A DNA stretch of 64,000 bases from Chryseobacterium elymi (GCF_003385495.1 NZ_QNUH01000001.1:434001-498000); one strand, 5' to 3'. Counted from the first letter of the stretch, positions 25,705-34,858 are shown. Notes: a model not told the origin generated them from the sequence alone. Program-made: numbers and translations.

Positions 25705-26325
25705 TTATTTTTCGAACATCATTTTAGTAATAAAGTCCTTCTCTCCTTTTCCTCTGGCTGGTGAATATTCTCTTCCGTAGTAAATAATCTGAAGATGGAG
25801 CTTGTTCCAGACTTCTTCAGGAAATATTGCTTTAGCATCTTTCTCTGTTTCTACAACATTTTTCCCGGAAGTAAGCTTCCATTGTGTCATGAGTCTATGA
25901 ATATGGGTATCCACAGGAAAAGCCGGAAATCCAAAGCCCTGGCTCATCACTACAGAAGCTGTTTTATGTCCTACTCCCGGCAGCGCTTCCAGTTCTTCGT
26001 AGGTTTGGGGAACAATCCCGTTATGTCTTTCCAGTAAAAGTTCAGCCATTCTTTTAAGGTTTTTAGCTTTGGTATTGGATAATCCAATCTCTTTAATGAG
26101 CTCCTTGATCTGATATTCCTCCAGCCTGGCCATCCTTTGCGGCGTTCCTGCCACTTCAAAAAGGGCGGGAGTTACCTGGTTTACTTTTTTATCCGTGGTC
26201 TGTGCAGAAAGCGCTACAGCTACCATAAGTGTATAAGGATCGGTATGATCCAGCGGAATGGGTGTTGTAGGATATAATTTATCCAATTCTATCTGAACAA
26301 GCTCCGCTCTTTGCTTTTTTGTCAT
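25705..26325 (-). CDS. nth: Endonuclease III without the iron-sulphur cluster cysteines
   Basis: 206 residues. It removes oxidised pyrimidines from DNA and cuts the backbone (glycosylase/AP lyase). The helix-hairpin-helix ALPGVGHKTASVVM carries the catalytic Lys, and FPVDTHIHRL the catalytic Asp. In E. coli the C-terminus after HGR holds four Cys that bind a 4Fe-4S cluster. Here the same stretch is YGREYSPARGKGEKDFITKM, with no Cys anywhere in the protein. I recall this in other Flavobacteriia. Start ATG at 26325. Confidence 0.93.
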   Translation of the reverse strand: MTKKQRAELVQIELDKLYPTTPIPLDHTDPYTLMVAVALSAQTTDKKVNQVTPALFEVAGTPQRMARLEEYQIKELIKEIGLSNTKAKNLKRMAELLLERHNGIVPQTYEELEALPGVGHKTASVVMSQGFGFPAFPVDTHIHRLMTQWKLTSGKNVVETEKDAKAIFPEEVWNKLHLQIIYYGREYSPARGKGEKDFITKMMFEK

Positions 26326-26341
26326 TTAACCATTAAATTTG
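26310..26341 (+). promoter_or_regulatory. bcp promoter
   Basis: TTTG (26310-26313), a 20-base spacer and TAAATTTG (26334-26341), 17 bases before the bcp ATG. The -33 box lies within the nth start region. Confidence 0.65.
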
Positions 26342-26358
26342 AACAAAATTAATTCATT

Positions 26359-26808
26359 ATGCTGAAAGTAGGAGATAAATTACCTGAATTTGAAGGAACA
26401 AATCAGGATGGAGAAACAATAACCTCATCGAAATTACTCGGAAAGAAACTAGTCGTTTTCTTTTATCCTCAAGCCAACACTCCTACATGTACTGTGGAAG
26501 CCTGTAACCTGAGCGACAATTATTCAAAGCTTAAAAAAGCCGGATTTCAACTTCTGGGCGTGAGTGGCGATGGAGTAAAGAAACAAAAGAATTTTCACAG
26601 CAAATTTGCTTTCCCCTATGATCTTCTTGCTGATGAAAACCATGATGTCATCGAAAAATTCGGGGTTTGGCAGGAGAAAAAAACATTTGGAAAAACATAT
26701 ATGGGCATTGTAAGAACTACCTTTATTTTTGACGAAAATGGCGTTTGTACAAGAGTAATAGAAAAAGTAACGTCAAAGACTGCTGCTGAGCAGATTCTGG
26801 AAGGATAA
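26359..26808 (+). CDS. bcp: Thioredoxin-dependent peroxiredoxin, BCP type
   Basis: 149 residues. It reduces hydrogen peroxide and organic hydroperoxides. The peroxidatic Cys is in ANTPTCTVEACNLSD (about residue 45) with a second Cys five residues on, the usual atypical 2-Cys spacing. YPQANTPTCT here has Ala-Asn where many have Lys-Ala or Arg-Ala, a minor change. Start ATG at 26359 with good promoter spacing. Confidence 0.93.
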   Translation: MLKVGDKLPEFEGTNQDGETITSSKLLGKKLVVFFYPQANTPTCTVEACNLSDNYSKLKKAGFQLLGVSGDGVKKQKNFHSKFAFPYDLLADENHDVIEKFGVWQEKKTFGKTYMGIVRTTFIFDENGVCTRVIEKVTSKTAAEQILEG

Positions 26809-26837
26809 TTTTTTTTGAAACACAGATATCACTACTA

Positions 26838-26888
26838 TTTTCACAAATAATACAATTTACATCTCTGTGTTATTTGTGAAAATATTTT
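26838..26888. terminator. Long bidirectional hairpin between bcp and a GNAT gene
   Basis: Perfect 13-base arms TTTTCACAAATAA (26838-26850) and TTATTTGTGAAAA (26870-26882), then TATTTTTT. A competing pair ACACAGAT/ATCTcTGTGT overlaps it. The wording is the same as in the 5.4 kb repeat. Confidence 0.65.
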
Positions 26889-26899
26889 TTATGGATTTA

Positions 26900-27433
26900 T
26901 TATTCGGTTTCATAATAGTTTAATTCTTCGGTTTCTCCAGGAAGAATGACATTTTTTTTGAATTTTAATCCTAATTTTTCGATCAGTTTTTGGGAAGAAA
27001 TATTATCTTTTGAAATGATAGCAGATATTTTTGTTAACCCAAATTCATCCATTCCGATAGATTTTACCTTCTGAGCAGCTTCAAAGGCATATCCTTTTCC
27101 TTCAAATTCTTCCAATAGAGAATACCCGATATCCACAATATCAAGACCTTCTCTTTCGAAGATTCCTACTGCTCCTACTTTTTCGTTTCCTTCTTTAGTT
27201 ACTAAAAGATAGTTTCCATATCCCCGTTTTTCAATCTGTGGAGCAAATCTGTTCAGGATATAATTTTCTGCATCTTCAATGGTGTTCACATTGCGGTTGC
27301 CGATATGTTGAATAAATTTTGGTCTGTTATAAAGTTCAAAGACAAAATCTTTGTCTTCACGAGACATAGGGCGAAGTATTAATCGTTCGGTCTCATAGAT
27401 ATTATTTGCGCTTGGGTGTTTTTCTAGGCTCAT
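26900..27433 (-). CDS. GNAT family N-acetyltransferase
   Basis: 177 residues starting NIYETERLILRPMSREDKDFV, the RimJ/RimL-type opening. VGAVGIFEREGLDIVDIGYSLLEEFEGKGYAFEA contains the acetyl-CoA binding loop region, and ISSQKLIEKLGLKFKKNV ends the fold. The start at 27433 overlaps the upstream gene by 32 bases, so it is probably translationally coupled. Substrate unknown. Confidence 0.85.
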   Translation of the reverse strand: MSLEKHPSANNIYETERLILRPMSREDKDFVFELYNRPKFIQHIGNRNVNTIEDAENYILNRFAPQIEKRGYGNYLLVTKEGNEKVGAVGIFEREGLDIVDIGYSLLEEFEGKGYAFEAAQKVKSIGMDEFGLTKISAIISKDNISSQKLIEKLGLKFKKNVILPGETEELNYYETE

Positions 27434-28067
27434 CTTTCTTTGGTTCTTCTTTTTTTTCGATTTTTAAAAGTCTCGGGTTATTAGCACATTTCTTATTGTA
27501 GAGTTCAATATAAGTTCCATTATCCTTTACATTGCTTACAGCGCCCGTTGATTTATTGACAGTCACTGTATAATGTGTTTTCTGGTAAGGACACTCCTTT
27601 GAGGTGAGCTTCCCCAGATCCAGATAATAATGGGCTGCATCTTCATAATAATTACCGGCAACATCTTTAAACTCCTCATCCACCATATAGCCGTCAGCTG
27701 TCAGAACAATGGCAGCTTCTTCAGCATTGTCAATTTTCCCGGCAAATTTTTTCAGGCCTTCAAGATCTGCAATGTAATTCATTTTTCCACCTGCTGAGTA
27801 TGCAATATAATAAAAGCTGTCTTCTTCAGGGAATAGATTAAATCCTGAAAACTGTGGTGTATAGTCTGTTTTTCCGCCAGATGTTCTGATCTCCTGGTTT
27901 TTTCCGTAACTGTTATAAACCAGAACCCAGGAATCTATCCTGTCATTGGGGATGATCTGTTGTAAAATATTGGGAATACCTGAAAAGTTTTTCTTGTTCT
28001 GGGAGTATCCTAAAAATCCCAAAAGCAGAAATATAAGAGCTATTGATCGTATTGCTGTTTTCATCAT
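27402..28067 (-). CDS. Exported protein of unknown function
   Basis: 221 residues with a signal peptide (AIRSIALIFLLLGFLGYSQ). The mature part has DGYMVDEEFKDVAGNYYEDAAHYYLDL and two Cys (TSKECPYQKT and NKKCANNP) that may pair. The C-terminus is Lys/Glu/Pro-rich (KKEEPKKDEPRKTPKRK). Not a family I recognise. It overlaps the GNAT gene. Confidence 0.7.
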   Translation of the reverse strand: MMKTAIRSIALIFLLLGFLGYSQNKKNFSGIPNILQQIIPNDRIDSWVLVYNSYGKNQEIRTSGGKTDYTPQFSGFNLFPEEDSFYYIAYSAGGKMNYIADLEGLKKFAGKIDNAEEAAIVLTADGYMVDEEFKDVAGNYYEDAAHYYLDLGKLTSKECPYQKTHYTVTVNKSTGAVSNVKDNGTYIELYNKKCANNPRLLKIEKKEEPKKDEPRKTPKRK

Positions 28068-28099
28068 AATTTTAAAAAATCAGCAGAAAGATAGCAATA

Positions 28100-29182
28100 T
28101 TACATGAATTTATCTCCTTTTTTAAAATTTTTCAGATCAAGAACATAGTCTTTGATCAGCTGATCATTGTCTCTGGGACATATCAGCAGTGCTTTATCGG
28201 TGTCTACAACAATAAAATTTTCAAGACCGTCAATGATTACAGCTTTATTATTGCTCTTCAAGCGAATAATATTTCCTTTGGAATTATAATTCAGAAAATG
28301 CTTTAGCTTTACTGCATTTCCATTCTTATCCTTTTCAGTGTTTTCGTATACAGAAGTCCATGTGCCAAGATCACTCCAGCCAAGATCTGAAGGAATAACA
28401 TACACGTTCTTTGCTTTTTCAAGGATTCCGTTATCAATAGAAATTTTCTGAACTTTCGGGTAAATGGTTTCGATACACCCGTTTTCCTTCGCAGAATTAT
28501 ATTCGCAAGCCATGAAATGCTGCATCATTTCAGGAAGGTACAGTTCAAATGCATGATGAATGCTTTTCACATTCCAGATAAAAATCCCTGCATTCCACAG
28601 GAAATCGCCGCTTTCTAAAAAGCTCTGCGCAATTTCAAGAATAGGCTTCTCCGTAAAGGTTTTTACTTTAAAATAATCTGACCCTTTCTTTTCCACAAAC
28701 TGGATATATCCGTATCCTGTATCAGGTCTTGTAGGGGTAATACCCAGGGTTACCAGATAATCATGTTGGGCAGCAAGATCAAAAGCAAGCTTCACTTTCT
28801 CCAGGAATATATCTTCTTTTAAGATCAGGTGATCTGCCGGAAGAACGATCATTGTTGCATCCGGATTAATTTCAGCAATCTTGTTAGCCATGTACAGGTT
28901 ACAGGCCGCTGTATTTTTCATCAGAGGTTCGCCCACAATATTTTCTTCAGGAATTTCCGGAAGCTGCTGATGGGTAAGCGCAACGTATTCTTTATTCGTG
29001 ATAACGAATATCTGTTCTTTAGGAATGATCCGGCTAATTCTGTCATAAGTCTGCTGAATCATAGTACGCCCGATTCCTAAAATATCCTGAAACTGTTTTG
29101 GAAATTTCTGTGTACTCATAGGCCAGAACCGGCTGCCGATTCCTCCCGCCATGATGACACAGTATCTATCTGATTTTAACAT
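28100..29182 (-). CDS. manC: Mannose-1-phosphate guanylyltransferase
   Basis: 360 residues. It makes GDP-mannose from mannose 1-phosphate and GTP for polysaccharide and LPS sugars. The nucleotide-binding motif VIMAGGIGSRFWPMS is at the start, QKFPKQF follows, and FTEKPILE and FLWNAGIFIW mark the sugar site. It lacks the second, isomerase domain of the fused type, so it is a single-function enzyme. The ATG overlaps the SprT-like stop by seven bases. Confidence 0.93.
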   Translation of the reverse strand: MLKSDRYCVIMAGGIGSRFWPMSTQKFPKQFQDILGIGRTMIQQTYDRISRIIPKEQIFVITNKEYVALTHQQLPEIPEENIVGEPLMKNTAACNLYMANKIAEINPDATMIVLPADHLILKEDIFLEKVKLAFDLAAQHDYLVTLGITPTRPDTGYGYIQFVEKKGSDYFKVKTFTEKPILEIAQSFLESGDFLWNAGIFIWNVKSIHHAFELYLPEMMQHFMACEYNSAKENGCIETIYPKVQKISIDNGILEKAKNVYVIPSDLGWSDLGTWTSVYENTEKDKNGNAVKLKHFLNYNSKGNIIRLKSNNKAVIIDGLENFIVVDTDKALLICPRDNDQLIKDYVLDLKNFKKGDKFM

Positions 29183-29775
29183 TCTTGCCTACATTTTTCA
29201 ACCCTAGCCAGAGGCTTGAAAGAATACTTTCTTCCTGTAGCCAGATTCTTACAAAGATAGTTTTTTTTAATCAGACCTTCTAATAAATACTTTTCGTTCC
29301 TGTATATAAAAAATTCTCCTTTCTGAAGCTCTTCGATGAAATGTAGCCTATCGTCTTGTTTTTCAGTATGAAAATATCTTACAAGGTCAGGACTAGCCAT
29401 AAAATTAGCCTTTGGAGATTTTGAAAATCTTACGATGATAGGTCTGAGATCCTCATCATAGATTTCAAGGCTTTCAAGAAGCATGCTTCTAAATGTTTCT
29501 TTCCATTCGTTCCCATGCGGTGATATTCTTCGTCCGTATTTTTCAAAAGCGATCAGATGAGCCAGCTCATGGGTAAGGACAAAGAAGAAAAGCGGTGGCG
29601 TCAGTGTTGAATTGACTGTTATTTCATGGGAGTTATCAGGAAGCTTTCTGTAATCTCCCAACTTAGAATTTCTGTCACGCGTCACTTTTATATGAATATA
29701 ATAATCCGAAAACCAGACTCTTAAGTACTTATGGGTGTTTTGAGGTAAATATTTTTCTAATGACTGGATAGACAT
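29176..29775 (-). CDS. SprT-like zinc metallopeptidase-type protein
   Basis: 199 residues. HELAHLIAFEKYGRRISPHGNEWK (the first five residues are HExxH; later His in SPHGNEW) is the SprT motif, kin to the Spartan protease. Role in bacteria is unclear. It sits between a TolC-like gene (one base upstream) and manC (overlap), so the three are co-transcribed. A C-terminal Cys pair (YLCKNLATGRKYSF ... VEKCRQEC) may complete a zinc ribbon. Confidence 0.85.
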   Translation of the reverse strand: MSIQSLEKYLPQNTHKYLRVWFSDYYIHIKVTRDRNSKLGDYRKLPDNSHEITVNSTLTPPLFFFVLTHELAHLIAFEKYGRRISPHGNEWKETFRSMLLESLEIYDEDLRPIIVRFSKSPKANFMASPDLVRYFHTEKQDDRLHFIEELQKGEFFIYRNEKYLLEGLIKKNYLCKNLATGRKYSFKPLARVEKCRQEC

Positions 29776-29776
29776 T

Positions 29777-31114
29777 TTACAAAGTTAATGGAATTCCTGA
29801 ATAGAAGTTCAGTAGTTTAAGACTGAAAAGATAATTATATTTAGCTTGGGCAACAGATCCCTGTGCGTTTGCATAGTTATTTCTGGCTACATTCACATCA
29901 TAAATTGTTGATCTGCCTGCCGCATAACTTTTATCCGCAAATTCTAAAGCCAATTTGGTGCTTTTCTCAGTTTCTACTGCTGCAAGGAAGGTTTCATAAT
30001 TGGCATCTGCATCAAACTGTGCTTTCTGCACATTCTGTCTTACCGCCTGCTTCTGTTGTTCCAGAGTATTTTTAGCGATACTCTGGTTAATTACAGACTG
30101 CTCTACCTGCAGCCTGGTAATTCCTTTGTTGAAAATAGGAACATTCAGAGACAATCCTATATTCTGACCGAAATTATCTTTATACTGCTGGAAAAAAGTG
30201 GGATCATTAACAGGGTTCCCAAGCTGGTCGTAGTTTTTACTTAACATATTATTATAAAACGAGGAAATACCGGCATTCGCAGTCAGTGTTGGCCAAAACC
30301 CCGTCTTTGTTACTTCCGTCTGTGCTTCAGCAGACCGGATTCTGCTTTCGGCAGCTTTTATCTGCGGTTGGGTTTCATAGGCTGTAGTAAGAACATCATC
30401 CACAGACTTAAGCTGGGACGGCAATGTATCAGAAACAGTTACATCTTCCACATCAAAGCCTTTATATTCGGGAAGCTGTAAAAGCTGAACGATGGCAAAC
30501 AAAGCTCTTCCTACGTTTATTTCCGCAGTTTTAAGATTCTGTTTTTCTCTTGCTAAGGCTGCTTCTGCTTCTGCCAGGATAGTTTGTGCAGTTGTTCCTA
30601 CCTGGGTTGTTATTTTGGCTCTGTCATATTGTTTCTGAGCGTTGTCTACCGCACTCTGGGAGATTTTAACAATTTCCTTGTTCAGGAGAACAGTAAGATA
30701 CTGCTGTGCAATCTGTAGAGAAATATCATTTTTAATGGTTTCTATATCGTATTGGCTGGCTTCTACATCAAACTGTATTTTTCTGATGTTTTTCTCTAAT
30801 CTGCCATTATTGTAAAGCAGAACATCCGCACCCAGGTTCGCACTGTTGTTGAACCTGTCATTCCTGATACTTCCCGTACCCAATGGAAGCTGCCCGAAAC
30901 CCACTGAATTGGACATTCCTGCGGATACAGAAGGCAGGTATTCTTTTTTTGCCATTTTAAGGTTAGAATCCTGGACCTGCTTAGAATATTGATTTTGGAT
31001 AACCTGAAGATTATGCTCCACAGCATAGTCTACACATTCTCTTAAGGACCATTTCTTCTGGGCGTTTAGTCCCAGACAACTTAATCCAAAAACGATAATC
31101 CAAACTTTTTTCAT
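29777..31114 (-). CDS. TolC-family outer-membrane efflux protein
   Basis: 445 residues. Signal peptide MKKVWIIVFGLSCLGLNAQ, then KWSLRECVDYAVEHNLQVIQNQ, the usual entry of TolC relatives, and two long coiled-coil halves with a repeat of KSTKLALEFADKSYAAGRSTIYDV type near the end. It forms a trimeric channel-tunnel. No membrane-fusion or pump gene is beside it, so its partner lies elsewhere. The frame opens at 31144, but the signal peptide and the promoter box at 31142-31149 fix the start at 31114. Confidence 0.9.
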   Translation of the reverse strand: MKKVWIIVFGLSCLGLNAQKKWSLRECVDYAVEHNLQVIQNQYSKQVQDSNLKMAKKEYLPSVSAGMSNSVGFGQLPLGTGSIRNDRFNNSANLGADVLLYNNGRLEKNIRKIQFDVEASQYDIETIKNDISLQIAQQYLTVLLNKEIVKISQSAVDNAQKQYDRAKITTQVGTTAQTILAEAEAALAREKQNLKTAEINVGRALFAIVQLLQLPEYKGFDVEDVTVSDTLPSQLKSVDDVLTTAYETQPQIKAAESRIRSAEAQTEVTKTGFWPTLTANAGISSFYNNMLSKNYDQLGNPVNDPTFFQQYKDNFGQNIGLSLNVPIFNKGITRLQVEQSVINQSIAKNTLEQQKQAVRQNVQKAQFDADANYETFLAAVETEKSTKLALEFADKSYAAGRSTIYDVNVARNNYANAQGSVAQAKYNYLFSLKLLNFYSGIPLTL

Positions 31115-31141
31115 ATTAAGAATTTTCCATATTAGACGAGC

Positions 31142-31149
31142 CAAATATA
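31142..31149 (-). promoter_or_regulatory. -7 box of the tolC-sprT-manC operon
   Basis: Minus strand TATATTTG, 27 bases before the ATG at 31114. Confidence 0.55.
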
Positions 31150-31211
31150 AAAAAGTTACAGTTTTAATAATTAATATTTTATTTTAAAAAAACTTTTGTG
31201 AATTTTGCATC

Positions 31212-32456
31212 ATGACAAAAGGACAATATCAGGAAGCTGTAGACTGGCTTTTCGTACAGGCTCCCAACTATCAGACCGACGGGCTGAAGGCCTATAAACC
31301 CGGATTAGACAACATTACAAAGCTTTGTTCTTTCTTTGGAAACCCACAGGAAAAGATACAATGCATCCACATCGGCGGCACAAACGGAAAAGGGTCTACC
31401 AGTAATATGCTGGCCTCTGTTCTCCAAGAGGCGGGATACAAAGTAGGTTTATATAATTCTCCGCACCTTATTGATTTCACAGAACGCATTAAAGTGAACG
31501 GTAAAAACTGCAGCAAAGAGTTTGTCTATCATTTTATCCAAAAACTGAAAAGTATTCCTGAAGATATCCTTCCTTCTTTTTTTGAGTTTACCACAATTAT
31601 GGCTTTTGAATATTTTTATCAGCAAAAGGTTGATTTTGCCATTATTGAGGTCGGGCTTGGCGGAAGACTGGATTCAACGAATATTATTAAGCCTTTGGTA
31701 GCTGCAATTACTAATGTACAGTTGGACCACCAGAATATTTTGGGAGATACCATTGAAGAAATTGCTTCGGAAAAGGCAGGAATCATCAAAGCCCATATTC
31801 CGATAATTTCCGGAGATGAAAATGAGACCGTCAAAAATATTATCCACCAGACAGCGGGTAAAGAAAATGCCCCTTTTATTGATGCTACAATCATACATTC
31901 TGATCTTAATTCTGATCTTAAAGGAAATTACCAGAAGAAAAACATCCGTGTTGTTCTTGCCCTGATCGAAGAATTAAAAAAAATAAACATTACTGTTTCT
32001 GAAGAAAATATTGAGATGGGATTGCTTCATGTCCGTCAAAATACGGGTTTCATAGGGCGCTGGTTTGAGTTTTCAAAAGATCCGCTTACGATCTGTGATA
32101 CCGGACACAACCAGGCCGGACTGGAGTATGTATTTTCTCAATTGAACTGTATTGATAAACATAAACACGTTATTCTGGGGTTTGTGAATGATAAAAAAAT
32201 AGATGAAGTAATGGCTCTTCTTCCTGAAAATTCTGAATTTTATTTTGCCAAACCATCTATCAGCAGGGGGAGACACCCAGAAGACTATGAAAATCTCCTT
32301 CAGGATGCAAAAATTTCTTATACAATTTTCGATTCCGTACAGGAAGCGTATCTTTCTGCAAAAGAGCAATGTACAAAAGAAGAAATGATTTTCATCGGCG
32401 GAAGTAATTTTGTAGTGGGAGAATTTTTAGAAAAAAATTTGGAGATTTCTGAATAA
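31212..32456 (+). CDS. folC: Bifunctional folylpolyglutamate synthase/dihydrofolate synthase
   Basis: 414 residues. It adds Glu to dihydropteroate and to folates with ATP in the cytoplasm. The P-loop HIGGTNGKGSTSNMLASVL is near residue 55, followed by GLYNSPHLIDFTERI, VGLGGRLDSTNII and LDHQNILGDTIEEIASEKAGIIK, the Mur-ligase-like metal and substrate sites. The C-terminal domain holds DTGHNQAGLEY. The tRNA genes follow at once. Confidence 0.95.
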   Translation: MTKGQYQEAVDWLFVQAPNYQTDGLKAYKPGLDNITKLCSFFGNPQEKIQCIHIGGTNGKGSTSNMLASVLQEAGYKVGLYNSPHLIDFTERIKVNGKNCSKEFVYHFIQKLKSIPEDILPSFFEFTTIMAFEYFYQQKVDFAIIEVGLGGRLDSTNIIKPLVAAITNVQLDHQNILGDTIEEIASEKAGIIKAHIPIISGDENETVKNIIHQTAGKENAPFIDATIIHSDLNSDLKGNYQKKNIRVVLALIEELKKINITVSEENIEMGLLHVRQNTGFIGRWFEFSKDPLTICDTGHNQAGLEYVFSQLNCIDKHKHVILGFVNDKKIDEVMALLPENSEFYFAKPSISRGRHPEDYENLLQDAKISYTIFDSVQEAYLSAKEQCTKEEMIFIGGSNFVVGEFLEKNLEISE

Positions 32457-32460
32457 GTCG

Positions 32461-32468
32461 TATATTTG
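32461..32468 (+). promoter_or_regulatory. -7 box of the tRNA-Val pair
   Basis: TATATTTG, 29 bases before the first tRNA and just after the folC stop. Confidence 0.6.
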
Positions 32469-32497
32469 CACCACTCTAAACGAGGAAACAAGTATAG

Positions 32498-32572
32498 GGG
32501 CTCTTAGCTCAGTTGGTTCAGAGCATCTGGTTTACACCCAGAGGGTCGGGGGTTCGAATCCCTCAGGGCCCA
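32498..32572 (+). tRNA. tRNA-Val (UAC), first copy
   Basis: 75 bases fold as a cloverleaf: acceptor GGGCTCT with AGGGCCC, D stem GCTC/GAGC, anticodon stem TCTGG/CCAGA with loop TTTACAC (anticodon TAC), T stem and TTCGAAT loop, discriminator A. CCA is not encoded in full. Confidence 0.97.
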
Positions 32573-32607
32573 CACAAAGGTAACTGAAGCCTTTCAAAAA
32601 AAATTCA

Positions 32608-32682
32608 GGGCTCTTAGCTCAGTTGGTTCAGAGCATCTGGTTTACACCCAGAGGGTCGGGGGTTCGAATCCCTCAGGGCCCA
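32608..32682 (+). tRNA. tRNA-Val (UAC), second copy
   Basis: Identical to the first copy across all 75 bases, 35 bases downstream, transcribed with it and followed by a terminator. Confidence 0.97.
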
Positions 32683-32684
32683 CA

Positions 32685-32716
32685 AAATCTCTCAATGTAT
32701 TGGGAGATTTTTTTGT
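32685..32716 (+). terminator. Terminator of the tRNA-Val pair
   Basis: 12-base arms AAATCTCTCAAT and ATTGGGAGATTT (one T-G pair) with loop GT, then TTTTTG. Confidence 0.85.
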
Positions 32717-32745
32717 TTAAAACATTCGGGATATTCTTACCTTTG
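32712..32745 (+). promoter_or_regulatory. Promoter of the glycosyltransferase gene at 32774
   Basis: TTTG (32712-32715), 22-base spacer and TACCTTTG (32738-32745). The -33 box overlaps the T-tract of the tRNA terminator. Confidence 0.55.
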
Positions 32746-32773
32746 TGATCTTACAGCCATAAATACACTTTTT

Positions 32774-33895
32774 TTGAAGGAACTCCATCTTATATCATTC
32801 AATTATCCATATCCTCCCTCCTACGGCGGGATTATTGATGTTTATTATAAGATTAAAGCATTGTCCGGATTAGGTATTAAGATACATCTTCATTGTTTTG
32901 CAGATAGCATTCCGGAAACAGTTCACCAGGAAATTAAAAGCATTACGGAGAATATTTTCTTTTACAAAAAGAAGAAAAATCCCTTCCATTATCTTTCGAT
33001 GGTACCTTTTGCAGTGGCTATAAGAACTTCTGATGCTCTTTTTGAAAATCTCATGAGGATAGAGGCTCCAGTATTGTTTGAAGGGCTGCAAACCACTCAA
33101 ATTGTCAGCAGATTAAAAAACAAAGGCTATAAGCTCTATCTCAGATTCCACAACAATGAATCAGAATATTATAAAGGCCTTTCTGCCTCAGAAAAAAATA
33201 TTTTTAAAAAGATCATTTACAGGATAGAATCTTTAAAATTTGCTGATTATCAGAAAAAGGTTTTAAAGGAGTTCGAAAGCGTATTCTGTCTTTCTGAAAA
33301 AGAATTTAATGAAGTAAATTCATATTCAAAAAATGCCCGGCTTATTCATATCTTTCATGGCAATAAATCTGTAAAGCATTTGAACGGAAAAGGTGATTAT
33401 TTTCTTTTCCATGGTGATTTGAGTGTCTCTGACAACAAAAAAGCATTGGAAGAAACCATCAGCCTGTTTAAAAACCTTCCTCAGTATAGACTTGTAGTAG
33501 CTTCCGACCGAGCCGGTGACGATTTAAAAAAGAAGATTAACAGCATCGGAAATATAAATCTTGTCCCTATTGAAACCAGTGAAAATCTTCGCCTCCTTTT
33601 TGAAAATGCCCACGCCAATATCCTCCTCTCCTATCAGAACTCGGGCACAAAGGTAAAGGTATTTAACACACTGTATAACAGCAGGTTTGTTATTATTAAT
33701 CAGAACATCACAGATGATCCTGCCCTGATGAGTTTATGCTGTCTGGGTTCTACTTTGGATGAAATCCGCCAACGGATCATTGAAATGGCAGCTGAAGATT
33801 ATAATGAAAATGAAATCAGAAGTAAAGTTCTGGGAAAGAACTATTCTGATGATGCTAAGGCGGAAGAAATGTGTAAGGTAATTTTTAAGAATTAA
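32774..33895 (+). CDS. Glycosyltransferase (GT4-like, GT-B fold)
   Basis: 373 residues. It opens ELHLISFNYPYPPSYGGIIDVYYKIKAL, as GT-B enzymes with a glycine-rich acceptor loop do, and the second half (RLIHIFHGNKS ... FLFHGDLSVSDNKKALEE ... NLVPIETSENLRLLFENAHANILLSYQNSGTKVKVFNTLYNS) has the nucleotide-sugar site with the late Glu replaced by Gly-Thr-Lys wording. The start is a TTG at 32774, right at the first beta strand, with no in-frame ATG nearby. Its 3' end overlaps the converging GT9 gene by 11 bases. Probably LPS or capsule work. Confidence 0.8.
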   Translation: MKELHLISFNYPYPPSYGGIIDVYYKIKALSGLGIKIHLHCFADSIPETVHQEIKSITENIFFYKKKKNPFHYLSMVPFAVAIRTSDALFENLMRIEAPVLFEGLQTTQIVSRLKNKGYKLYLRFHNNESEYYKGLSASEKNIFKKIIYRIESLKFADYQKKVLKEFESVFCLSEKEFNEVNSYSKNARLIHIFHGNKSVKHLNGKGDYFLFHGDLSVSDNKKALEETISLFKNLPQYRLVVASDRAGDDLKKKINSIGNINLVPIETSENLRLLFENAHANILLSYQNSGTKVKVFNTLYNSRFVIINQNITDDPALMSLCCLGSTLDEIRQRIIEMAAEDYNENEIRSKVLGKNYSDDAKAEEMCKVIFKN

Positions 33896-34856
33896 CAGCT
33901 TTTACTATTTTCTGGATATTAAGTTCTTCAAGACAGGCCCAGTCACCACGGTAACATTCTTTATCTCCAAAAACAGAGCAAGGTCTACAGGTAAGATCTG
34001 TCACCTGGACCACATCGTTTTCGCTTTGCCCAAAGCCCAGAAATCCTGCATAAGGATGCGTTGAGCCCCAAACGGAAATACATCTGGTTCCCATAAGGCT
34101 GGCAAGATGCATATTGGCGGAATCCATGGAAATCATCAGCTCCAGTTCAGAAATTTTCTGAAGCTCTTCTGAAAGATTCAGTTTTCCTGAAAGGCTTTTG
34201 GTATTCGGGATTTCACTTTCCCATTTTTCAAGGGTTTCCGTTTCTTTTTTGCCGCCTCCAAAGAAATATATGGTCTGCTTTTTTGAAAGAATTTTTGCCA
34301 GCTCATATGATTTTTCCAAAGGAAGCATTTTTCCTCTGTGCTGTGCAAAAGGAGCCAGCCCAATTCCCGATTTTTGTCCTGAAGCCGGTCTAAGCTTGTG
34401 AGAAAGCTCTACTTTGAAACCCATCGCACGGAAAACGTCTGCATAACGCTCTACAGTCTTTTTTAGCTGAACTTTATTCAAATTCCATACGTCTGTAAGC
34501 TCTTCCTTTTCTTCTTTTCCTTTGTTTATTTTAAAGACTTTATATCCTTTTCTTCTGTATATTCTATCCAGGATTTTGGTTCTTATCACATCATGAAGAT
34601 TGGCTATAAAGTCAGGATGGAATTCTTTGATCAGCTCATTGGCTAGTCTTCTCAATCCAAAGATACCTTTATAGTCATCAAGGTTAATTCCTATAAATGT
34701 TACATTAGGAATATCAGTAAATAAGCTTTCGAAGTTTTTTCTGGAAACCATAATAATTTCCACATCAGGATTCTGTTCCAGAAATTCCCGAAAGACAGGC
34801 GCCGTCATTGCGACATCGCCAAAAGCAGAAAAACGATATGCTAGAATTCTGGTCAC
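33885..34856 (-). CDS. GT9-family (heptosyltransferase-like) glycosyltransferase
   Basis: 323 residues. It begins RILAYRFSAFGDVAMTAPVF, the GT9 opening (RxxxxGDVxxxxPV). ISMDSANMHLASLMGTRCISVWGSTHPYAGF is the donor-binding block, followed by CRPCSVFGDKECYRGDWACLE with four Cys, a common end of the family. It should add a sugar to the LPS core, although Bacteroidota cores often lack true heptose. The start is a GTG at 34856, two bases after the sufE stop. Confidence 0.87.
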   Translation of the reverse strand: MTRILAYRFSAFGDVAMTAPVFREFLEQNPDVEIIMVSRKNFESLFTDIPNVTFIGINLDDYKGIFGLRRLANELIKEFHPDFIANLHDVIRTKILDRIYRRKGYKVFKINKGKEEKEELTDVWNLNKVQLKKTVERYADVFRAMGFKVELSHKLRPASGQKSGIGLAPFAQHRGKMLPLEKSYELAKILSKKQTIYFFGGGKKETETLEKWESEIPNTKSLSGKLNLSEELQKISELELMISMDSANMHLASLMGTRCISVWGSTHPYAGFLGFGQSENDVVQVTDLTCRPCSVFGDKECYRGDWACLEELNIQKIVKAVNS

Positions 34857-34858
34857 GG

